Assembly: GCA_938003545.1 (NCBI GenBank)
Contig: CALKXY010000002.1
Location: 1 to 64,000 of the forward strand
DNA length: 64,000 nt
From: an uncultured Caulobacterales bacterium
GTDB lineage: Bacteria; Pseudomonadota; Alphaproteobacteria; Caulobacterales; Maricaulaceae
Direction of reading: 5' to 3'
Part shown: positions 15,824-24,014 of the stretch, piece by piece
Position numbering within the stretch: the stretch's first letter is position 1
Layout: each line of letters starts with the position of its first letter
Translations under genes and position numbers: made by a program
Notes under the pieces: model-generated
Told to the model about the DNA's origin: nothing
What the model saw: the letters and a program-made list of their open reading frames with translations, nothing else
Databases searched by the model: none

Positions 15824-16684
15824 GTGAACCGTGTTTTTTCCATATGCTTGCTGACGGGCTTAATGACCGCAACAGCGTCTTATGCGGCTGTACCTGTGCC
15901 GAGTCTTAAACCTGGAACAGACGTGCCCCAATCAAACGTACGCGCGCCGGGTGTTCGCTATTTTGAAGGGGCTGTACCATTTCCCGCATTGAAGCCTAAC
16001 CATGATGTAAAAGTTGTTCGCAAGCCTGTGATCGTTATTGATCCGGGGCATGGTGGTCGCGATCCTGGCTCGATCGGTGTCAAAGGCACGTATGAGAAGA
16101 CGATTACGACGGCTGCGGCCAAAGAACTGGCCACAAAGCTGAATAAATCTGGCCGTTATACTGTGATCGTCACACGTTCTGATGATAGCTATGTCGATCA
16201 TGATGATAGGCTGAGGATTGCACGCACGGGTCAGGCAGACTTGTTCATCTCCATTCATGCTGACTCGACGGGAAATAAAAGCGCGCGAGGTGCGTCCGTC
16301 TATACGCTCGCAGATCGCGCCAAAGGCCGGTCCAAACGGATCGTGAATAATCAAAACTGGATTTTGGATGTCGATCTCTCTGTTCAAACTGACCCAGTTG
16401 GCGACATTCTCGTAGATTTGGCCCAACGAAAAACTGAGAGTCAATCTGATGCGTTTGCAGAAATCCTGCTTAGCGAATTAAAGGGTAAGACGGAACTTGT
16501 CGGGAATTCACATCGGCGGGCTGGATATTATGTTCTTCTTGCGCCTGATGTGCCGGCTGTTCTGTTGGAACTTGGGTTTTTGTCCAATGCTAAGGATGAG
16601 AAGCTTCTGAAAACCAAGAGTCATCGCGCAAAAATTCTCTCTGGCGTGGAGCGATCGATTGATCGTTATATGGACGAGCGTTAG
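15824..16684 (+). CDS. N-acetylmuramoyl-L-alanine amidase (Amidase_3)
   Basis: Start is GTG 15824 (CAGG upstream); a signal peptide ends near SYAA (residue 22). The Amidase_3 zinc domain shows H76 in DPGHGG, E91 in TYEK, H145 in SIHAD and catalytic E249 in LELGF. It cleaves the amide bond between MurNAc and the peptide stem during septum splitting. At 286 aa it has a proline-rich linker but only a short region before the catalytic domain, so a full AMIN targeting domain is absent. The PBP1A gene follows after 78 bp, an arrangement frequent in alphaproteobacteria after rne. Confidence 0.93.
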   Translation: MNRVFSICLLTGLMTATASYAAVPVPSLKPGTDVPQSNVRAPGVRYFEGAVPFPALKPNHDVKVVRKPVIVIDPGHGGRDPGSIGVKGTYEKTITTAAAKELATKLNKSGRYTVIVTRSDDSYVDHDDRLRIARTGQADLFISIHADSTGNKSARGASVYTLADRAKGRSKRIVNNQNWILDVDLSVQTDPVGDILVDLAQRKTESQSDAFAEILLSELKGKTELVGNSHRRAGYYVLLAPDVPAVLLELGFLSNAKDEKLLKTKSHRAKILSGVERSIDRYMDER

Positions 16685-16762
16685 ATTCCTTCGCGGTGGT
16701 TATGCCTTTATTAGGTGCGAATGCCCCGCTAACATCAAATTACTGCCGCATTCGGCCCGCAA

Positions 16763-19678
16763 ATGATTCGACCTATGACCGAGACGATTTCTGCTATTCC
16801 TGAAGATACGCCCGTAAAGCGTCCTGCGAAAATTTGGCGCATTATCAGATGGCTATTTGGTATTGGTCTCGTCTTGGGACTTATCGCGGCGATTATCATT
16901 TTTGTCTTTATCGTTAAATCGACGCGCGACCTCCCTAGCGTAGAGAGCTTGTCCGAATATCAACCGCCCGTTATGTCCCGCGTTCACGCAGGCGATGGCA
17001 AACTTATTAGTGAGTTTCGGAAACAAGCGCGTGTATTCGTTCCGATTGAGACTGTGCCCGAAGCCCTGCAGCATTCCTTCGTCGCGGCGGAAGATAAGCG
17101 GTTTTACACGCATGACGGCTTTGATCCCATTGGCTTCACGCGTGCGATGAAGGCGAATATTGGTCATGTTTTGAATAAGCGCCGCATGGAAGGGGGCTCA
17201 ACCCTGACGCAACAAGTTGCGAAGAACTTCCTTGTTGGGAATGAACGTAATATCGAACGCAAAATCCGTGAGGTTGCGATTGCGCGGCGTATTGAAAAAG
17301 CGATGGATAAAGACACGATCCTCGAGCTTTACCTAAATGAGATTTACTTTGGCCGTGGCGCTTATGGCGTCGCAGCGGCGTCGCTGAACTATTTTGGCAA
17401 GCCAATGAAAGATTTAACGGTTGCTGAGATTGCCTATCTTGCCGTTTTGCCAAAAGGTCCGGCGAATTATCAAGTTGGGGACCCTGTCAAAAAAGAACGG
17501 GCGCTGCGTCGCCGCAATTATGTTCTGACGCGTATGGCGGAAGACGAATATATCACGGAAGAAGAAGCTCAGACGGCGCGAGAAACCGACATTATCGTGA
17601 CGGACCGTTTCGAAGGTGACGAATATTTGGCTGCAGAGTATTTCGTTGAAGAAGCCCGCAAGCAAATTTATCAAATGTATGGCGAAGATGAGCTATATGA
17701 AGGCGGATTGTCTATTCGCACAACGTTAGACACATCCATGCAACTAGAAGGCCGCCGCGCCCTGCGCAGAGGTTTGGAAATGATGGACCGACGTCATGGG
17801 TATCGCGGACCTCTGACGCGTCTGGACACGCTCTCAGACTGGCGCGCAAAACTGGAAGCTGTCAAACCGCCGCGTGACATTGGCGATTGGCGTATGGCTG
17901 TGGTTTTGGAAACGACTTCGAAATCTGCAGAGCTGGCATTCGCCCCTCCGGCAGATTTTCCAGAAGGGGAGGCGTTCCCTGAAAGCGATGCCAAAGGTAC
18001 GCTCGCGTTATCGGATATTCTTTGGGCTAAAAAGGCTCTCGCACGCGGCGCAGTTGGGGCAGATTTAAAGTCTGTTAAAGAGGTTGTGGCGCCGGGGGAT
18101 ATTATTCTGGTGCAGCGAAAACCTGTCAAAGCAGACGTTGATCCCTCAACTGAGTATAATCTGCGTCAAGTCCCGAAAGCAAATGGCAGTTTGATCGCAA
18201 TGGACCCGCATACAGGTCGTATCTTGGCGATGATGGGCGGCTATAGTTTTGAGCAATCCCAATTTAACCGCGCGACACAGGCAAAACGTCAGCCTGGTTC
18301 CGCATTTAAACCTTTCGTTTATGCGGCTGCATTGCAGCAAGGATTCACACCTGCAGACCAAATCCTAGACGCGCCATTTGTTATCGAGCGTAAAGATGTT
18401 GAGTGCGAAGAAAATGAGCAAGGTACATTATCATTACGCGGAGCAGTCGATGAACGCCGCGAGGATGAAGACGATGCATTCGAGGACGAATGTGAACGGT
18501 TTTATAAACCAGAAAACTACAATGCTGGTAATTTCTATGGTCTCTCGACTCTTCGTCTTGGTATTGAAAAGTCACGTAATGCGATGACAGTACGTTTGGC
18601 GAATGAAATGGGCATGGCACCCGTTATGCGTCTGTCCCGTGAGTTTGGTATCTATGACGAACCGCAGCCCGAATTGGCATGGGCTTTAGGCGCGGGCGAA
18701 ACAACATTACTGCGTTTGGCGACAGCTTACTCAACTATGATCAATGGCGGAAAGAGCGTTCAGCCTCGTATTCTGGACCGGGTTCAAGATGGAAATGGTA
18801 AAACGATTTTTAATGCTTTTGAGGCGGATTGCCCCACATGTCAGCAGGATGATTACTTTGGAGGCGAGCCGCCGAATTTGCCTGACCTTCGCCCTCAGGT
18901 CATTGACCCTGTAACAGCTTATCAGGTCACATATATAATGCAGGGCGTCGTGCAGAACGGCACAGGTGCGCGATTGAAGTCGCTGGGGCGTCCGTTAGGC
19001 GGCAAGACAGGTACGACTAATGACAGTTTGGACAACTGGTTTATGGGCTTCTCGCCTGACCTTGTTGTTGGCGTTTATGTCGGTGTCGATACGCCTGAAC
19101 AAATGGGCCGCGAGACAGGCTCAAGTTCTGCGGTTCCTATCGTTCAAGATTTTCTCGAAACGGTCTTAAAGGACCAAGCCAAAGTTCCATTCCGTATCCC
19201 TGATGGCGTAACATTGGCTCCCGTAAACCGCGTTACGGGTGAACCGTCTTATATTGGCGCGCCTGACTTTATCTTAGAAGCCTTCAAGCCAGGCACAGAA
19301 CCAAGTGTTGGCGGTTTGCGCCGTACCATTCGTGTGGGGTCTGGTACGGATTCGCTGGGTGGATTTTTTGGAGCTGATCTTCCGAAAGTTGAACCTGAAG
19401 GAACACTAAATGAGCCTGAGGAAAATGTTGAGGGCGAAACTCCGACGGAGCTAGAAAAAACGCTGGACCACCCGCAACAGGACGCCGTCGATGATGTCCG
19501 CACGCCGGGTGATAGTGTTGAGCAAGGCGAAGGTGCTGAACCTGAAGAAGGTGTTGAGGAGGGGGATACAACTGAAGCTCCTGCGCCATCGACGCCCACT
19601 TTGACCCCGCCAACTCCACCGCTTGAAGACCCTGTTGAAAAACCAGTCGAGAAAGCACTGGACGACGGTCTCTACTAA
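16763..19678 (+). CDS. mrcA: Penicillin-binding protein 1A (bifunctional)
   Basis: This 971-aa class A PBP polymerises and cross-links peptidoglycan. A membrane anchor lies at about residues 30-52. The GT51 domain has E110 in EDKRFYTHDGFD and GGSTLTQQVAKN. The transpeptidase has SAFK (near 513), SRN (near 612) and KTGT (near 747). A non-conserved insertion with acidic residues lies between SxxK and SxN. The C-terminal 130 residues are acidic and proline-rich, which may mediate partner contacts. ATG 16778 is an alternative start. Neighbours (Amidase_3, prfB) match the usual alphaproteobacterial order. Confidence 0.96.
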   Translation: MIRPMTETISAIPEDTPVKRPAKIWRIIRWLFGIGLVLGLIAAIIIFVFIVKSTRDLPSVESLSEYQPPVMSRVHAGDGKLISEFRKQARVFVPIETVPEALQHSFVAAEDKRFYTHDGFDPIGFTRAMKANIGHVLNKRRMEGGSTLTQQVAKNFLVGNERNIERKIREVAIARRIEKAMDKDTILELYLNEIYFGRGAYGVAAASLNYFGKPMKDLTVAEIAYLAVLPKGPANYQVGDPVKKERALRRRNYVLTRMAEDEYITEEEAQTARETDIIVTDRFEGDEYLAAEYFVEEARKQIYQMYGEDELYEGGLSIRTTLDTSMQLEGRRALRRGLEMMDRRHGYRGPLTRLDTLSDWRAKLEAVKPPRDIGDWRMAVVLETTSKSAELAFAPPADFPEGEAFPESDAKGTLALSDILWAKKALARGAVGADLKSVKEVVAPGDIILVQRKPVKADVDPSTEYNLRQVPKANGSLIAMDPHTGRILAMMGGYSFEQSQFNRATQAKRQPGSAFKPFVYAAALQQGFTPADQILDAPFVIERKDVECEENEQGTLSLRGAVDERREDEDDAFEDECERFYKPENYNAGNFYGLSTLRLGIEKSRNAMTVRLANEMGMAPVMRLSREFGIYDEPQPELAWALGAGETTLLRLATAYSTMINGGKSVQPRILDRVQDGNGKTIFNAFEADCPTCQQDDYFGGEPPNLPDLRPQVIDPVTAYQVTYIMQGVVQNGTGARLKSLGRPLGGKTGTTNDSLDNWFMGFSPDLVVGVYVGVDTPEQMGRETGSSSAVPIVQDFLETVLKDQAKVPFRIPDGVTLAPVNRVTGEPSYIGAPDFILEAFKPGTEPSVGGLRRTIRVGSGTDSLGGFFGADLPKVEPEGTLNEPEENVEGETPTELEKTLDHPQQDAVDDVRTPGDSVEQGEGAEPEEGVEEGDTTEAPAPSTPTLTPPTPPLEDPVEKPVEKALDDGLY

Positions 19679-19697
19679 CTCCATATCGGGCTCTATT

Positions 19698-20811
19698 ATG
19701 AGAGCTGATATCCTTCAAATGCAAACCGACATCGAGCAGTCTATTGAACTGCTGAGGAGGCGTCTTTGACTGGGATATTGCTGAACGCCGTCTCGCGGAA
19801 CTCAATAATCTAGCTGAAGACCCAAGCCTGTGGGACCGCCCGCAAGAGGCCCAAGCCTTGATGCAGGAACGTTCAAAGCTGGAGTCCAGTTTTGCCGCGA
19901 TCCATAAAATACAGACTGAATTGACGGAGAATGTCGAACTCGCCGAATTGGCCGAGATGGATGATGATCAAGAGTTGATTGACGCAGCAGCAGACGCTCT
20001 CGTCAAAACAAAAGCCGCGGCAGATGCGGCTGAGCTGATTGCGCTTATGAGCGGTGAAGCGGATGCGAATAATTGCTTTGTCGAAATTCATCCGGGTGCT
20101 GGTGGTACAGAGGCGCAGGATTGGGCTGAAATGGTGCTGCGGATGTATATGCGTTGGGCCAATTCACGGGGTATGAAAACGGAATTACTGGAAGCCCAAG
20201 ATGGCGACGGGGCTGGCATCAAATCGGCGACTTTGCGTATCAAAGGCGAGAACGCTTTTGGTTGGATGAAAACGGAATCTGGCGTGCATAGGCTCGTCCG
20301 TATTTCACCCTATGACAGCTCTGCGCGCCGCCATACGAGTTTCGCATCGGTTTGGGTTTTTCCTGAAATTGATGACACGATTGAAATTGATATTGATGAG
20401 AGCGATTGCCGCGTTGATACGTATCGTGCGTCGGGCGCAGGCGGTCAGCATATCAACAAAACCGACTCGGCCGTGCGGATTACGCATGAACCCTCTGGTA
20501 TTGTCGTGCAGTGCCAATCTGATCGCAGCCAACATAAAAACCGCTCTCAAGCGTGGGATATGTTGCGAGCGCGGCTCTACGAAGAAGAGCTTCGAAAGCG
20601 CGAAGAAGAAGCGCAATCTTTAGCGGATAGTAAGACGGATATTGGTTGGGGGCATCAAATCCGAAGTTATGTTTTGCAACCCTATCAAATGGTCAAAGAT
20701 CTTCGCACAGGTGTAGAGACATCTGACACATCGGGCGTACTGGACGGTAAGCTGGATGACTTTATGGCAGCTGCGTTGAGTGCCCGCGTCGGAACCGATG
20801 CAGACAAATAA
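19698..20811 (+). CDS. prfB: Peptide chain release factor 2, with programmed +1 frameshift
   Basis: The ORF track gives only 19858-20811; the real gene starts at ATG 19698. Codons 1-23 end at CTT, followed by an in-frame TGA at 19767-19769. AGGAGG CGT CTT TGA C matches the known RF2 frameshift site (Shine-Dalgarno-like AGGAGG, 3 nt, CTT TGA C). Reading resumes with GAC at 19768 as [12 protein letters not shown]. The joined product is 370 aa, as usual. It shows [13 protein letters not shown] (stop-codon recognition; SPY form common in alphaproteobacteria) and GAGGQH (GGQ, near residues 250-252). RF2 releases peptides at UGA/UAA and limits its own synthesis through this site. Confidence 0.97.
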
Positions 20812-20844
20812 ACAGATCGGAACCGACGCGGATAAATAAACAGG
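20789..20844 (+). repeat. 28-bp tandem duplication of the prfB 3' end
   Basis: TCGGAACCGATGCAGACAAATAAACAGA (20789-20816) is followed directly by a second copy (20817-20844) with 4 mismatches. The first copy supplies the last prfB codons and TAA; the second repeats them untranslated, including the stop. A shorter degenerate echo (CCGAAGTCGG) follows. Confidence 0.85.
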
Positions 20845-20863
20845 CCGAAGTCGGCGTAGTGGT

Positions 20864-21841
20864 TTAAGCCGCGTCCAGTAATGGCCGTAGACTGACGTCA
20901 ATATCAGGACATTCGGCACGAATGAAGTCGAGCAGGGCACGTTCATTCGAGTCGATCTCGCCGTCTGCCTTCAAGGCTTTGACTAACCAATCTGCTTCAT
21001 AGGCTGTGATCTGCTCGGCCATATCCGTGCCTTGAGCCTCTAATATTGCGAAGCCGCCTGTTTTGTCTTTTGATTTTGCACCTAAAACCTCTTTGAAAGC
21101 ATCGATTATATCTCTAGCGGAAAGACGGAATTTAAGACCTTCTCCATTTGTCAGCCACGCTTCGCGGCGCTGAGCTTCTGCGTAATCAATTTTTTTCGGG
21201 GCTGCGATCATCATCAGATGGTTTGCAATCGCGTTGACAAAGAAACGTTGCCATGCGGGATCATTATCCTTGCCTTTGGTGGCTTCATTCAAGGCAAAGA
21301 TGGCTTCGGCTTCCATGCGCGTAATGCCCATGCCTCCGTCGCCGCCCATGCTGTAGAATATCTGTTGTAAGAGCGCGACTTCTGCTGCGCCAATAACGCC
21401 GGGGGTCAGCATGTTTTGACCCACGCGGCCTGATCCGTCCAATACGGCTTTTTGCACTTGTTTGAGCGCATAGGCTTCTAAACGCTCACCTGGGACGTCT
21501 GCGACTTTCATAACATTCATCAAAAGACGAAGCTCTGTGTCTGTTTCAACAACGCCGTCATGGTCAATACGCGCGATCAACCATGCTGCCATGGCATCAT
21601 TGATGTAGCCCTCAGGTTGCCCTTGATGGACGAGGTAACTTGTCGTGACCAAGACGAAATAATCTGCCCAGTCATCAGGTTTCTTTGTCACGGTGTTGAG
21701 GGCGAAGAGGCTATCGGCTTCGCGGGCATCAATTTTCATATCCGCGCCAAACGCACGGCGTAGCGTTAGCAATTGCGCATCGGACATTTCGTCATGTGCC
21801 TGAATATCGGCTATTAGCTGGCTTGTATCTCTAGTTGGCAT
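20864..21841 (-). CDS. Hypothetical protein with internal duplication, TerB-like helical
   Basis: This 325-aa, all-helical, probably cytosolic protein has an internal repeat: EADSLFALNTVTKKPDDWADYF in the first third is echoed by EAEAIFALNEATKGKDNDPAW in the middle, both followed by a helix and an aromatic/hydrophobic run. The C-terminus contains KADGEIDSNERALLDF, reminiscent of the acidic helix-loop of TerB-like or EF-hand-like proteins, though no full EF-hand is claimed. No signal peptide is present. It is monocistronic and convergent with prfB. The family is conserved in alphaproteobacteria as far as I recall; the function is unknown. Confidence 0.7.
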   Translation of the reverse strand: MPTRDTSQLIADIQAHDEMSDAQLLTLRRAFGADMKIDAREADSLFALNTVTKKPDDWADYFVLVTTSYLVHQGQPEGYINDAMAAWLIARIDHDGVVETDTELRLLMNVMKVADVPGERLEAYALKQVQKAVLDGSGRVGQNMLTPGVIGAAEVALLQQIFYSMGGDGGMGITRMEAEAIFALNEATKGKDNDPAWQRFFVNAIANHLMMIAAPKKIDYAEAQRREAWLTNGEGLKFRLSARDIIDAFKEVLGAKSKDKTGGFAILEAQGTDMAEQITAYEADWLVKALKADGEIDSNERALLDFIRAECPDIDVSLRPLLDAA

Positions 21842-21898
21842 GTTGGCCCCTCACGTCGAATTTAGTTAAGAGCCTATCTGAAATTGCTAAATATCCCG

Positions 21899-22381
21899 CT
21901 AACGCGTGTTCCACGTAAATGGGACTACGGAATTTAGCCAATTTTGTGTAGGTTTCGGACCATTCATATCAAAGCGAAGAGCCTCCGCTCCTGAGTTAAC
22001 GAGGAACCAATCCTGCAAAAGATCGGCTTGTTTTTCTGTCGGATAGTCATCGAATTTTGCGTCAGGTTTTACCGCATAATTATATCGCCAATTTCGAGGG
22101 TCGATGAGATAGCGTAGGGCCGTTAATCGTCCCGTTTCATATTGCCAAACATGACAAAGTTCGTGAACGAGTAACGACTGACTGACGAGAGTTTTACGTG
22201 TGAAGTCGAGGGGGAAGTTCTGCCAATATAGGGTCGAGCCACGACACACGATTTTATGCCTTGCGAATGGGTTATGTGCCCGATCGATGAGCTGCACAGA
22301 GGTTATATCGAATGATTTTGTGAATCCGTCGGGTAGGGCATTGATTTCATGCGAGGTGAGAGTGCGGGAACTGTTGGACAT
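21899..22381 (-). CDS. Zincin-like protein (HExxH), putative metallopeptidase
   Basis: Start ATG 22381 is preferred to the first codon of the track ORF. The protein (about 160 aa) has HELCHVWQYETGR in the middle, an HExxH zinc motif, and EKQADLLQDWF about 50 residues later, whose Glu is a plausible third ligand. This resembles small zincins around the DUF4157 type. No signal peptide or membrane segment is present, so it is probably cytosolic. It lies downstream of rpsU, separated by a terminator. Substrate unknown; peptidase activity is inferred from the motif. Confidence 0.65.
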   Translation of the reverse strand: MSNSSRTLTSHEINALPDGFTKSFDITSVQLIDRAHNPFARHKIVCRGSTLYWQNFPLDFTRKTLVSQSLLVHELCHVWQYETGRLTALRYLIDPRNWRYNYAVKPDAKFDDYPTEKQADLLQDWFLVNSGAEALRFDMNGPKPTQNWLNSVVPFTWNTR

Positions 22382-22441
22382 GCCTAAGAGTGCCAAGCGG
22401 TGCGGGATTGGCAAGTAAAAATCTGATTACCTATTGCGCAA

Positions 22442-22468
22442 CAAAAAAGCCGCCTCGAATGAGACGGC
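22442..22468 (-). terminator. rpsU terminator
   Basis: The stem GCCGCCTC/GAGACGGC (22449-22468, one mismatch, GAAT loop) is followed on the minus strand by TTTTTTG. It lies 30 bp after the rpsU stop. Confidence 0.8.
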
Positions 22469-22497
22469 CTTTTATTTGGCTTTTGAGCGCGGCTCGC

Positions 22498-22734
22498 CTA
22501 GCGGCGGCGCGGCTTCTTCTTTGAAGGGATAAGGCCTTCGATTTGGGCGCGTTTGCGAGCCAATTTGCGGGAACGACGCACAGCTTCAGCTTGCTCGCGG
22601 ACGCGTTTTTCGGATGGCTTTTCGTAATGCTTGCGCGCTTTAATTTCGCGCAGGATGCCTTCGTTTTGCATCTTTTTCTTAAGAGCGCGGAGCGCCTGGT
22701 CCACATTGTTCTGACGGACGTAGATTTCAACCAT
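22498..22734 (-). CDS. rpsU: 30S ribosomal protein S21
   Basis: The 78-aa protein begins [21 protein letters not shown] and ends with an Arg/Lys-rich tail, as expected for bS21, which binds the small-subunit platform near the anti-Shine-Dalgarno and helps initiation. The alphaproteobacterial form is slightly longer than in E. coli. It appears monocistronic. Its leader contains a terminator-like hairpin (22766-22793) and no good Shine-Dalgarno precedes the ATG, so both attenuation and unusual initiation are possible. Confidence 0.95.
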   Translation of the reverse strand: MVEIYVRQNNVDQALRALKKKMQNEGILREIKARKHYEKPSEKRVREQAEAVRRSRKLARKRAQIEGLIPSKKKPRRR

Positions 22735-22765
22735 ATCGAGTTTTCTCGTATTTCGTGTTCAAAAG

Positions 22766-22793
22766 CCAAAAAGCCCCGCATTGGTCGCAGGGC
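22766..22793 (-). terminator. Terminator-like hairpin in the rpsU leader
   Basis: On the minus strand GCCCTGC-GACCAAT-GCGGGGC (7-bp stem with one T-G pair) is followed by TTTTTGGC, 31 bp before the rpsU start. No minus-strand gene lies immediately upstream to need terminating, so it may be an attenuator in the rpsU leader. Confidence 0.5.
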
Positions 22794-22919
22794 CCTTTAA
22801 GTTGGGCGTTACCTATAGGCTCCAATCGGTCTCGTAAAGGGTGGATTTGCACCCCAAGAGATAGAAAAGAGACGCAAAAGAGCGTGTCACGGCAGGTTTT
22901 CTCCTCCATATCCTATCCT

Positions 22920-23873
22920 ATGAACTTTGACGCCCCATATTTCGTTTCCAATGATTCCTTCCAGATCGCGACTTATACGGCTGGACCTGAAGATGGTCCG
23001 CCGATTATACTGGTCCATGGGTGGCCTGAAATCGCCTATAGTTGGAAGAACACGGTGCCCGCTTTGGTCGCGGCTGGGCATCGCGTTATTGCCTTTGACC
23101 TGCGCGGGTTTGGCCGCTCATCTGCGCCGCTCGATCCTGTGCACTATGCTATGCCGCAACTTGTGTCTGATATTGAAGCCGTCATGGATGGGCATGGTAT
23201 TAGTGAGGCCATTATCTGTGGTCATGACTGGGGTGGATCGATTGTGTGGCATGCTGCGCGTATGATCTCGCACCGCGTTAAGGCGGTTATCGGAATTTGC
23301 GTGCCGCACACGTCGCGCGCGCCTGCACCGCCGCTCAAAATTATTGAGAAACGCTTTGGGCCTAAACATTATTTTCTAGAGTTTCGGGATCGAGGGCCTG
23401 AAGTGGCAAAGATGTTTGCGAAAGACCCAGATGGGTTTTTCCGCCTCATGTTCCGCTCGACACCCGCTGGGGCGAAAGCGGATGAGACATTCACCTATAT
23501 TCCAACGCAGTTCGAACGCTTCCTATCCGAAGGCTCGCCGCAGCTACGCGGAGTGGTTCTGCCTGACGATGATCGAAAGCATTTTGTTGAGGCTTATATG
23601 CGGACGGGCTTTGAGACGGGGATGAACCTCTATCGAAATATCGACGTGAATTGGCACTTGGCCGAAGGTCTGAGCGACCGAATTACGCAACCTGTGTTAA
23701 TGGTGAGTCCAGAGGGGGATCTCCTCTTGCCGCCTGAACTGACAGGGCCAATGGTCAAGATGTGTCCCGACCTTGAACGCGTGAATATTCCTGATTGTGC
23801 CCATTGGGCTATGTGGGATGCTCCTGAGGCGCTGAACGGTGCAATAGTAGAGTGGTTAGGGCGGCGATTTTAG
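22920..23873 (+). CDS. Alpha/beta hydrolase, probable epoxide hydrolase
   Basis: The start at ATG 22920 gives 317 aa and removes 55 non-conserved residues that would overlap the rpsU leader. HGWPE (oxyanion loop), CGHDWGGSIVW (nucleophile Asp in GHDWGG) and a late DCAHWAMWD (catalytic His) are typical of soluble epoxide hydrolases and haloalkane dehalogenases; HGWPE and the Asp nucleophile favour epoxide hydrolase. Such enzymes open epoxides to diols. The gene stands alone and ends before a bidirectional terminator. Confidence 0.85.
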   Translation: MNFDAPYFVSNDSFQIATYTAGPEDGPPIILVHGWPEIAYSWKNTVPALVAAGHRVIAFDLRGFGRSSAPLDPVHYAMPQLVSDIEAVMDGHGISEAIICGHDWGGSIVWHAARMISHRVKAVIGICVPHTSRAPAPPLKIIEKRFGPKHYFLEFRDRGPEVAKMFAKDPDGFFRLMFRSTPAGAKADETFTYIPTQFERFLSEGSPQLRGVVLPDDDRKHFVEAYMRTGFETGMNLYRNIDVNWHLAEGLSDRITQPVLMVSPEGDLLLPPELTGPMVKMCPDLERVNIPDCAHWAMWDAPEALNGAIVEWLGRRF

Positions 23874-23907
23874 TGTGTACGCTCTTCATTCGAGTTTTAA
23901 CGAAAAA

Positions 23908-23929
23908 GCCGCTCCCGTAAGAGAGCGGC
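23908..23929. terminator. Bidirectional terminator
   Basis: The stem GCCGCTC/GAGCGGC with an 8-base loop is preceded by AAAAA and followed by TTTGTT. It serves the hydrolase gene on the plus strand and the amidohydrolase gene on the minus strand. Confidence 0.8.
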
Positions 23930-24014
23930 TTTGTTATTTCAGAGGTTGGGTTTACCGAACCTATACAATGTGGGCACCGGCGAGCCAGGCTCGCGTCGGT
24001 GTGTCTCTCAATGG

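Noticed and set aside
22800-22920. tRNA-like stretch before the hydrolase gene
   Set aside because: No cloverleaf, T-loop GTTCGAAT-type sequence or CCA end can be drawn.
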